NCBI GenBank assembly: GCA_036346225.1
Contig: JARFIW010001215.1
Span: 9,066,501-9,130,500, forward strand
Direction: 5' to 3'
Length of the DNA stretch: 64,000 nt
Source of the DNA: Platerodrilus igneus
Lineage: Eukaryota; Arthropoda; Insecta; Coleoptera; Lycidae
A program made the translations under genes and the position numbers. Below are positions 54,531 through 64,000 of this stretch, in pieces. Numbering within the stretch: the first letter of the stretch is position 1; each line of letters opens with the position of its first letter. A model generated the notes under the pieces. It did no database searches. It saw nothing but the letters and a program-made list of their open reading frames with translations, and was not told where the DNA came from.

Positions 54531-55600
54531 TCTTGCCGTTGTCTATTGCGGCTACGTTTTTGTCGGATATTCGTTTGATTTTAAAGGGGCCTAAATTTCT
54601 GGGTGCCGTTTTGTGTCTTTTACTTTGGTATTTTTTCTCGAATACGGTTTGTCCTATAGAAAATTTGTTTATATCTGTGTTTTTATTACGGGTCGCGGTA
54701 ATGCGTTCTTTATCGTTGTCTAACTTGTCCTTTACTTTGTCATAAGTTATTTTTAGCTTCTCTTTGTGATCTTTAGCGTATTGTTGATAGATTTCTTAGT
54801 TATAATGTATATCATACGGGTTGCGTGAATCTGAGTGTCCTAAGGTTAGTTCTAAAGGTGTAAAATTTGTCGTTGAATGAATGGTGTTATTACACGCGAT
54901 TAATGCGTATGGCATTAAGTTAGTTATGTGTTCTTTCTTGTAATTTATTCTTAATAATCTGATCTGTTCTAATAGGGTTGAATGTAGTCTTTCGATTAGT
55001 CCGTTGGATTCAGGGTGGTTCTCCGTTATAAAGTGAATTTTTATTTTGTGTAGTTCCAAAGTGTTTTGAATTGTTTCATTTTTGAATTCGCTTCCGTTGT
55101 GTAACGTGATTGATTCGGGCGTTCCATAAAATGTAAAATAGTGTAGAAATCTTTGAGTTACGTCTATACTATTTTTAGAAGTGATTGGTATTGCTTGGCC
55201 TATTTTCGTAAATGCGTCCACGATGGTTAGGTAACTTTGTGCTTCTACTACTAGAGTATCTGCATGTAATTTTTGAAAAGGTTTGTCTGGTGTTTTGGTC
55301 AACATTAAGGGTATCTTTGGGGGTTTTCTGTCATATTTGGCTTTATCTAATAATTCGCACTGATTGATAAAGTCTGTAGTTAATTCTTTCATGTCCTTGA
55401 AATAGTAACGTCTCATGATTTGTTTTAGGGTCTCGTTTATTCCTCGATGGTTGGTCTTTCCTTCATGTTGGTTTCTTATCACATCGTTTATTTCGTCAGG
55501 GTCATCTAATGTTATTAATTTTCTTGTGCATCTTATAAGTTCGGGGCCAGAATTGTTGAATAGTTTAACATATATTTCTGAAAAGCGTTTTCCGTGTTAA
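54531..55600 (-). pseudogene. Errantivirus integrase relic
   Basis: The main open part is 55482-54796. It has the HHCC zinc region (H of NQHEGKTNH, then CELLDKAKY, in which the second Cys is replaced), the core with HADTLVV (first Asp) and ERLHSTLLE (Glu). At the second catalytic position it reads LHNGSEF, so His replaces Asp. A stop at about 54796 separates the C-terminal domain, which continues to about 54530 with GQTVFEKKYQ and LGPFKIKRI. The enzyme would insert element cDNA into the host chromosome; the changed Asp and the stop indicate it is dead. Confidence 0.87.
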
Positions 55601-56202
55601 AGTAAAAGTAAAATCGTTTTTTTCTCGGGGGTGTATTCTTTTAGAATTTTAATTATTTGTGACTCGTTGTCGTCTTTGGTTATTTGTATCTGGTAAATTT
55701 TCTTATTATCCACTTTCGTGTATTTTACAGGGTTGGGGTTGTTTAAAACTTCCGTGATTATAAATTGATTGGGCTTCATGTCTATAGCTTCGTTTAAAAT
55801 TTTTATTACGGTTTCCGGTCGTCATTGTGTGTCGAATGTATGGTTTCCATTTCTTCTGGGTCTTCTCTGACTTCGGTCTCGTCTACGTTTCCTATCACTG
55901 ATTCTGTCTCCAGTGCGTTAAGTTGGATTCTACTTAAAGCGTTTGCGTTATTGTTGTAAATTCCCTTTTTGTATATGATCTCATAGTCATATTCTTCTAG
56001 TCTAATTCTCCATCTTTGTAATTTCGAGTTAGGTTCTTTGAGTTTGCATGGCCATATTAATGGTCTATGATCGGTGTATATATAAAATTTCCGTCCGTAT
56101 AGGTACGGTATAAAATACTTTGTTGTCCAAATTATGGCTAACAATTCTTTCACTATCATACTGTATCGTTGCTCTGTTTCGTTAAGGGTTCTTGATGCGT
56201 AA
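55601..56202 (-). pseudogene. Errantivirus RT/RNase H C-terminal part
   Basis: 56159-55806 reads [26 protein letters not shown] and [13 protein letters not shown], ending NANALSR: the RNase H-like domain of Ty3/gypsy pol. The acidic linker to the integrase follows, with 55779-55597 as the last open part. The frame continues upstream through [11 protein letters not shown] and is cut at about 56202, so the RT palm is absent. Confidence 0.88.
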
Positions 56203-57369
56203 CTTTAGGACCAAAAATTTAGGTCATCAAAATTTTAATTACATATTTATTTAGTTTTACCAATTTCAGATCTGACATGTTGGTTCACAAAGATATTAAA
56301 ATATTTTAGTGCATCTAATTAAGAAGTATAATGCGAGGCATTATCTATAGAACAATTTTCAAAAAATTTTAATTCACTGACGTGTAAAATTAAATTACTA
56401 ACAATTTAAACCACTCAAATTTAATCAAGCTCTTATCTAGGTGAAGCACATTTGACCTGTTTGTCAAGCAAACAAACTTTTAAGTTTTCTCTTTTTTTTT
56501 AATTGACACTTCTAATAATACTCAAACAGGTGGTAAAAAGACAAGTACAATTGTATTAACTTACTAATACGTTCCTCATGATATTATCCAAAAATAAGTT
56601 TCAGCTAAATATAACTGAACGTCAACAAACAAAAGATTTCTAGCTTATCGGTTTAGATGAACCTAATTAAATGCATTTTACTACCATAAGTTATAAATTA
56701 ACCATCTTGAATTTCTAGGTGCTAAGCTGCTACGAAGTAGAATTTCCTACAGGACTTCTCTCAATTTATGAAAACCACAAAATTATTGCATGTGAAAAGT
56801 TGATACTAATCCAAGCATACTTCTACATTATAATACTAAAGAACAAAATCCCATCATTTTTTTCCTTGCCTCGTGCTACCAACCACTAAAAGTCTGTTAC
56901 TTCTCCTTGTTTTGCGCTAGAAGTTAAAATTGTTTATACAAATGAAATTTAAATACAAGATTCATACCATTGATAAACAAACTATGAAATTTTATTACTT
57001 CACTGCACTAGCCTATTCGCATATCGCATCTTAATACCTTCGAATACATGTTGAGGTCTATCGGTATCAAAAGTGAATGACTGATCAATCCTGCAAAACT
57101 AGTTGACGATCCAGTTTCGTCAATGACAAAGCGCGATATCTTACCTCATATTAGTTGATACTTTCAAAAACTTAGATGTGGTTATCAATTACATTCAATA
57201 ATCATTTTTAAATGTGATAACGGTATATCAAAATATTTTCATAATAATAGAAAATACGATAGATTATTTTATGCTATATTAAAGGTGACACACATTCCTT
57301 AAATTAATATGTGACATAAAAATATGCTACAACATAAACATCAACTATTATACTATTTGTAATAGGTAT

Positions 57370-60250
57370 TGGAACATTCCAAGCAAAGGGCCCCTTCGCT
57401 AAGTAAGGTAAGTATTATGTCAGTTTGTTTAGTTTTTACCACTGATTCCAAATATAAATTAATCGAATTAATAGAAATTAATTGTTAAAAGTTATTTAGA
57501 GTCAAAGTTTGAATTTTTCCAAACTTTGTTTTTTCGATATTTAATTTATTTATCAACTTAATTAATCTAAGCAATTACCCTTTCCTAATATTCCTAACCG
57601 CTCTGCGCGCGGTATAGTTTCCCTTTATGAAACCTAATCTAACATAACCTAACCTAACTTATCCTAACTTAATACAAAGACATAACTTTAATAATATTAA
57701 ATTAATACAAATCAAAAGGTTTATTCATTTTCAAATATTAATTAATTAATTAATTAATCAGTATTGAAATCAATATTTTTCACCACTTCCAAAAATTTGA
57801 GTATAATATCAATATTTTTATATATACAATATTTTTTAAACATGTTGTGCGTCAAGTTTGCGAATGAAAATGAAAATGCAAATACGAAAATTAAGGCATT
57901 ATATCATACAAATTGTAGTGTAACCAACTTGAAGACTGACCCAAACGCCCTCTATAAACGGTACACTGATTTCCATGATCTAACATCTAGTGGCAGTGGC
58001 TCGACGACACCTACGTTGTGTTGTTATAATGTAACCCAAATTCACACTAGGAAGGTGGCGCTAAAGCGGGAAGGTTTGAAATAAAACTACAGAATTTACC
58101 TAACTTGACTTTTAATCAAAATAATAACCAATAGATAGGTCATTGGCATGAAAGCATAGAAAATGACATTTAAAGCAAACAGTGCCGTACTCAACCTGGG
58201 CGATTGAGGAAAGGGCACGGTAGAGAAAACCCAAAACTGCCCTCACACTTCCAACTGCATTTGGCACATCTCGACAAGGACAAATCACGTACAAGTACCC
58301 AGGTCACCCACTGAATTTAACGGAATGTCAACTGCTACCCAGACATACCACACAGGACAACTGAAGAAATGTTAGTGTAGGTCAGCTAGTCTTTTCTGAC
58401 AGGTACTGAGGTCGGATAACCAATACTACCCGGCTAAAGTTAAAAAGAGGGGGAACACCAGAAAGGTAAAATCTGCCTTGACTACCAATGTTCCTCCCCG
58501 CACGGACATAAAATGTTAATAATATTCAACAAGGCTCGAACACTCGCGCCCACATACATACATTAACAGTTTCCAGCCCGTGTTACAAAATATTTCACAA
58601 AGACTAGCCGACTTTCTATTATATGCAAGAGTACATCTACAAGTACATCGACAAGACGACATGAATCGTTGAAATGAACTTATGGTATGATTGCGCATAG
58701 TTAAAAGGGCGCTTTTTATTGAATAGACTATCTTCAACATAGTCATAAATGCAAACGCGAACAGGCACGAGATGGTCGATCATACCAGAGGTTTAATTCA
58801 ATTACATCACAACAATTATCACCAACGTTAAATACTAGTTAATTATATAGGAACATCGGCTAGTTAATAGGGTAAACAAAACAACAATCATATAATTATG
58901 TTTAAACCAAGATATGAGCGGTGCAGTTGTAAATGTGATTAATATGTTGAAATAAAACAATAACACATAAAATAAAAATGTCAAATGTATCACAAATATC
59001 AAACATTATAAAACATATAGGCAGCAAATACATATGAAAATTTAATAGCATGAATACAAGCTCAGATTCAGGTGCTAAATGTTTATATAAATGCATGTTA
59101 GTTAAATATATTAAATCGAGTAAGCAAATGTTAAAAATCATTCATTATGATTGCATCGGTTAAAACGCACTTTTAAATTTTAAACACATCGTGTCATTAC
59201 AAGTTACAACCAAAGAAATATACAACAACTGTGTGGTTAATTCAATAAAACCCAAAACAAATACAACATTAAAATATAATACTGTTCGTATTCAAACATA
59301 CCTAAGAATTTGATTTAATATATTTAAGAAATGGTGTGTTGATACTAATTGCTCATAAAATCACAGTAAGGGTACATTTACTATTGATTCGGTAACAGGT
59401 GCAGTGCAATTGAAATTCGAATTCTGTATTAAATACTAAATAAACATTATTTCCACAAAACAAATCTCAGTTTTACTCTGATTAAATACTAAATAAACAA
59501 TTCAGATAAATAAATATTAGTTTTCAGTTGTTAAACCAAGCCACACTCATTTATACATAAAACGTTTAATAAAACCGGCATCAAATTCTAAGCCAAAAGC
59601 AACAGGCAACATAAATATTTCCTTCAATAATTAAATAACTAACGGTTTTATAATAAGTACCAACATTAAATTTTTTAACAATGCTCTGATTACAAGATGT
59701 AATCAGATTACCTTAAATAACTACTAGATTATAAACTTAAAAACATTACGTTTAATAAAAAAACCGCCAAGTGAAAATGTTTCAACCATCCATCTTGACA
59801 TCTCAAAACAAAGTCGTTATAACCTTGTCGACTCGATCGATCATCCCTACACATGCGTCCCATAATGTAAAAATTTGACATAACGGAATGCGTTCAGAAA
59901 TCTGCAAGTATTTATTGAGCTATTCTAACAAATACTTTCAAATATCGAAATGTACATTATAATATTTTCAATAATTATCAACCAATGAGAAATCGACTTA
60001 GAAACACTACAGATCACTTCATTATTAATTAGCATATTGCATATTCTCAATTTAAATATGAATTTTACAGGAAAGAAAAATTTTTTGTAAAAAGCGCGAA
60101 TATTTTAGCTTTGACTCTAAATAACTTTTTAACAATTAATTTCTGCAGAAAACTAACTTTATATTTTGAATCAGCGTAAAAAACTAAACATAATGACATA
60201 TTACTTACCTTAATTGGCGAGGGGGCCTTTTGCTTAGAGCTATCCTGGGT
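57370..60250. mobile_element. Inverted-repeat (foldback-like) element in duplication copy 2
   Basis: Same arms and interior as 46040-48935, including the CCTAA array at about 57633-57676. Because it is shared by both copies, it was in place before the duplication. Confidence 0.65.
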
Positions 60251-60289
60251 ATTGAGTGTAAACTTTCAAAAATAAATGTAATTATTTTG

Positions 60290-62021
60290 AAAATTAACGT
60301 ACTATTAGAAAACTTTAAGTAATAATAAGTAAATATAATCCATCAAGTTGTGGTACAATAATAAAGAATACATCAATTAAATAAAATTATCCTTATCTAC
60401 ATTTTAATTACGCTGCATCCGAGAAAATGCTGCCCAATATTAATTAACAAAAAAAAGTATATTGTGCCCTAATTTAAAAATATCTAAAAATGGACTCGCA
60501 AGTGTAACACCATCAAACACGTAACTGTTATCATTCAGTAGACAAAAATAAACCGAATGGGAAGTTTATCAATCAGGTTAGTACCTGGCTTTGTGACAAA
60601 GTTCAATGCATGCATTTTTGTGCAGAATCTATTGACCACTTCAAATTATTTAGAATTATTAAAATCGGTCCAACTTTAAACAAGTTATAATGTCAAAAGC
60701 AATAAATTTAACGACAGCCTGAATTAATTTTGCATGTGTGAAATCTGAAATGTGAGTAGTAATGATTAAATGTACTTCTACAGCCTTCCGTGAAAAGCAG
60801 CTACCTCTTATTGTAATTTGTAATGCTTCTCGTGCATCCAAAAGAGGCACTTCAAGACGAGCGTCTCGCGCCACATCTGATCTCGGCTGCCGTCAAGGCC
60901 ATAGCTTCCTTGTTTTCATTACGTTGTCATGCGCCTGGATAGTTATGTTATGTTTGTTGGTGGTTTTAATTTAATAATTCTAATTCTGTAAATGAACAAG
61001 TGGAAACCATATCTTCATTACATTATAGAAAAAATTAAACCACTTATTGTATAAGATTGGATCTCACAGAAAGGAGAATAATTCTTGGGGCATATAAACA
61101 AGGTTTTATTAGTAACTGAAGGCTAATAAGTCATTTATACATAATATATTTGGTAAAGTCCTCACAAGTGTAATTTTAATTGCTGAGAGTGCCATCAAAG
61201 TTTTGATGTTTAATCTTCACCATGTAAACAAGTTTCACAATTGTCAACTGAAAACTATGATGACCTTAGCAGCAGCCAAGATCAGATGTGGCGCGAGACG
61301 CTCGTCACTTCAAGAACGTTTTTGACCTGATGACGCTACCTTGTTCTACGAATCCAAGCAATCACTAACAACTCGATATAATCTTGCGTCTGTGCTAAAT
61401 CTTTATAATCGTTTAAAGAAAAAAATGTCCAATATTGTTAAGAAATTACGTGCTAATAGAACGGCCTTTTTTTTAAATTTATGCATTGATATAAACATTC
61501 AAATATGTTTCACTTAATTTGAAATTCTTTAGTGATTTGAAGATATCTTCCAAGTAATTTTTATACGTATTTTATTTCCAAAACAGACACTAACCATGAG
61601 TTGTCTTTAACTGCTTTTAATGTTGACCGTTAATAATAAAAGCCACATCATTCTTTGTTGCTTTGAGACTTTCCATTGCACAATTTAAATTATTATGATA
61701 TTCTTACATTTTGTTTAATTCGATATTCCTATACGTAGGCAAATGGCTTCCTGGTAATTATTTCACAGCATTATTATATACTAACTAAAATTCCCAAAAA
61801 AATCTACTAACATGATGACCAGTTGTGTTGCTTTGGATTATATTTACAGTGTCTAATTATTCACTTAATTTTTCCATTTTTGACATATATTGAACACATT
61901 TTTAGGTATCGACAAAAACAAAGTCGTTGGTTCTGGATTTGACTTTCCAGGCCTATTTTTAGAATTCTTAGTATGTAAATACCTATGGATTTTTAAGCTA
62001 CATTCTTGAGATGCGGTATAA
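60290..62021 (-). repeat. ZNF4 downstream flank
   Basis: Counterpart of 48970-50189, enlarged by the MITE. Non-coding. Confidence 0.8.
60857..61305. mobile_element. 449-bp MITE with 34-bp TIRs and 9-bp target duplication (Mutator-like)
   Basis: Ends are ACGAGCGTCTCGCGCCACAT and its exact inverse, continuing CTGATCT(C/T)GGCTGC. CACTTCAAG flanks both sides (60848-60856 and 61306-61314). The empty site GGCACTTCAAGAACG is preserved in copy 1 at about 49494. A 9-bp duplication suggests the Mutator superfamily. No coding capacity. Confidence 0.92.
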
Positions 62022-63412
62022 TCACACGAAATAACATGCAAAAGGACGTTCATTAGTATGGGTTCGCATATGAGTTTTCAAACTACTTTTACAAGATGCA
62101 GAATAATTACACAAATTGCATGCAAATGGACGTTCCTTAGTGTGAGACCGCATATGAATTTTCAAATTACCTTTAAAAGATGCAGAATAATTACATAACT
62201 TGCACGGGAATGGATGTTCATTAGTATGGGTCCGCATGTGAGTTTTCAAATTGAATTTAATGGATGCAGCATAATTACACAAATTGCATGCAAATGGACG
62301 ATCATTAGTATGGGACCGCATATGAATGTTCAATTTATTTTAGAAGTTGCAGCATAATTACATAAAATGCATGCGAATGGACGATCGTTAATATGGGACT
62401 GCATATGAATTTTCAAAGTATCTTTGCGAGATGTAGCATAATTACATAGATTGCATACAAATGAACGATCATTAGAATGGGACCGCATATACATTGTCAA
62501 ACTATATTTACGAGATGCAGCATAATTACATAAATTGCATGCAAATGGACGATAATTAGTATGGATCCGAATGTGATTTACCAAACGACCTTTACAGGAT
62601 GCAGCATAACTACAGAAATTGCATGCAAATGGACGATCATTAGTATGGGTCGGCATATGCATTTTCAAAAGACTTTTACAAGATGTAGCATGATTACAGA
62701 AGTTACATACAAATGGACGATCGTTGGTATGGGACCGCATATGACTTTTCAATTTACCTTTAGAAGTTGCAGCATAGTTACATAAATTGCAAGGAAATGG
62801 ACGATCATTAGTATGGGACCGCATATGAATTTTCAAACTACCTTTACAAGATGCAGCATAATTACATAAATTGCATGCAAATGGACGATCGTTACTGTGG
62901 GACCGCATATGAATTTTCAAACTACCTTTACAAACTGCAGCATAATTACATAATTTGCATATAAATGGACGATCATTTGTATGGGACCGTATATGAATTT
63001 TCAAACTATCTTTACGAGATGCAGCATAATTACATAAATTGCATGTAAATGGACGATCATTAGTATGGGACCGCATATGAATTTTCAAATATCCTTTACA
63101 AGATGCAGCATAATTACACAAATTGCATGCAAATGGACTATCATTAGTATGGAACCACATATGAATTTTCAATTTATCTTTAGAAGTTGCAGCATAATTA
63201 CAGAAATTGCATGCAAATGGACGATCATTAGTATGGGACCATATATGAATTTGCAATGTATGTTTACGAGATGCAGAATAATTACATAAGTTGCATCGGA
63301 ATGGACGTTCATTAGTATGGGATCGCATATGAATTATCAATGTACTTTTAAAAGATGCAAAATAAGCACATAAAAAGCATGCAAAAAAGCGTTCGTTAGT
63401 GTGTGTGGACAT
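62022..63412 (-). pseudogene. ZNF4: C2H2 zinc-finger array split by a one-base deletion
   Basis: Copy-2 counterpart of ZNF3, starting MSTHTNERFFACFLCAYFAS. Twelve fingers are read in the first frame (63412-62330). In finger 13 one base is missing relative to ZNF3 (SKDKLKIH becomes SKIN and stops). The remaining fingers 14-16 continue in another frame (62333-62022) and end PFACYFV, with the same shifted last finger as ZNF3. Finger 11 reads LTMYMRSH, so a zinc-binding His has become Tyr. These two lesions, absent in ZNF3, suggest that ZNF4 is decaying, although the deletion needs checking against raw reads. If translated, a 12-finger protein would result. Confidence 0.85.
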
Positions 63413-63718
63413 ATTGATACGTTTTTATAGGATGGCGAATAGTTACATAAATTGCATGCCACACATGTTCTTTAGTATGTCACCGTTTAAAGTAATTGTA
63501 GTATTGTTTTTATGGCTACAAAAGGCAGGCGCTGGATAGTTTTTGAGGAACACTTGAACACAATAATCACATAAATTGTTGTCTATCCAAAAGGCATATT
63601 TTAATAACCTTTTGCTATTACGTCGATTTAGTTAAATGTTCATAAACGCATTTTATTTTAATTTCACATTCTCTCTTAGAGTAATACAACAGATTCTACA
63701 AAATATTTTCCCCTTCAA
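63413..63718 (-). other. ZNF4 5' leader with decayed finger remnants
   Basis: Follows the ZNF3 leader closely (TATTGTTTTTATGGCTACAA, AGTTTTTGAGG), with a small deletion near 63550. Finger remnants and stops as in the other leaders. Confidence 0.6.
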
Positions 63719-63743
63719 AATTAGCTATCGATCGCGTCGTTTA
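63719..63743 (-). promoter_or_regulatory. Conserved upstream motif (ZNF4 copy)
   Basis: AATTAGCTATCGATCG-CGTCGTTTA, 307 bp upstream of the ZNF4 start. ZNF3 and ZNF4 also share the further upstream stretch ending ATAGATGGCGGTTGTGATTG. Confidence 0.45.
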
Positions 63744-64000
63744 AATGAAACTATAGCACTACTTACAAATTGGCACTATATTCTACTCAGTTAAAGAAAT
63801 AATAGATGGCGGTTGTGATTGGGTTAGATTTACTCTACTGAATATTTATCAATGTTCGTAATTTTACTGGTGTCAATAATATATTTGCTATTTTTCCTTA
63901 TGCGTTTTTCAACAATGCTCTTATATTGTAATCTAGCTAATTTATTTTATTAATGGAAGCATTATTGCCATCAATAAACATTATTTTAATACAAAACAAT

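Larger units (their letters stand above)
52079..56202 (-). mobile_element. Errantivirus (env-bearing gypsy-type) fragment, 5' half missing
   Basis: Reading down the minus strand: end of RT/RNase H, integrase, env, polypurine tract, 3' LTR. The LTR has the errantivirus AGTTA...TAACT ends. Gag, protease, most of RT and the 5' LTR are absent: at 56202 the frame stops abruptly where duplication copy 2 begins. Several in-frame stops and a substituted integrase residue show that the copy is inactive. The low-coordinate end lies precisely at the edge of duplication copy 1. Confidence 0.92.
56203..63904. repeat. Segmental duplication, copy 2
   Basis: Direct-orientation counterpart of 44886-52078. 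It carries ZNF4, the inverted-repeat element (about 57370-60250) and the ZNF flanks. It differs by a 449-bp transposon (60857-61305) and a segment near 60390-60450 that is absent from copy 1 but has a relative at 31311-31340. After 63904 the sequence (TTTTTCAACAATGC) is unique in the window and probably the original continuation. Confidence 0.95.

Overview
The window looks like a piece of an insect genome: A+T-rich, gene-poor and dominated by transposable elements. The elements are of kinds usual in insects: an env-bearing errantivirus, PIF/Harbinger elements, non-LTR elements and CCTAA (TTAGG) arrays. No single-copy housekeeping gene was recognised. The only long intact reading frames encode C2H2 zinc-finger (ZNF) arrays, all on the minus strand.

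Layout. 1-3.36 kb: degenerate two-ORF LINE, minus strand. 4.43-4.93 kb: inverted copy of the sequence that flanks the ZNF genes. 6502-9379: complete but decayed PIF/Harbinger transposon with a three-intron HARBI1-like transposase relic, a SANT/Myb partner gene and a Penelope-like inverted dimer inserted into that partner. 10.2-12.1 kb: ZNF1. 17.3-29.1 kb: inverted repeat of about 2.2 kb per arm, whose (TA)n centre holds a young 7.1-kb LTR retrotransposon (19616-26750). 29.1-29.6 kb: relic of a fifth ZNF gene. 29.63-30.95 kb: near-perfect 0.54-kb-arm palindrome. 31.2-35.6 kb: ZNF flank broken up by a composite insertion and LINE 3' ends. 36.3-38.0 kb: ZNF2. 41.2-41.4 kb: LTR remnant with two tRNA-Lys-type primer-binding sites. 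41835-44525: second Harbinger element with two TIR elements nested inside. 44.9-52.1 kb and 56.2-63.9 kb: two direct copies of a 7-8 kb segmental duplication carrying ZNF3 and ZNF4, separated by an errantivirus fragment (RNase H, integrase, env, 3' LTR).

How the parts relate. The ZNF units look like one tandem family. They share 5' leaders with a common upstream motif, shared degenerate fingers ahead of the ATG, and shared 3' flanks. Fingers follow C-X2-C-X12-H-X3-H with HTNERPF/HTNDRPF linkers instead of TGEKP. ZNF1 and ZNF2 are open and ZNF3 lacks only its last finger. ZNF4 has a one-base deletion and the fifth copy is a stub. Expansion seems to have come from segmental duplication plus duplication of finger cassettes, in a region where transposons keep inserting.

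Caution: the two LTRs of the 19.6-26.75 kb element differ by eight one-base shortenings in homopolymers, all in the left copy, and one substitution. That pattern suggests consensus-sequence error, so some frameshifts nearby may not be real. All identities and boundaries were read by eye.
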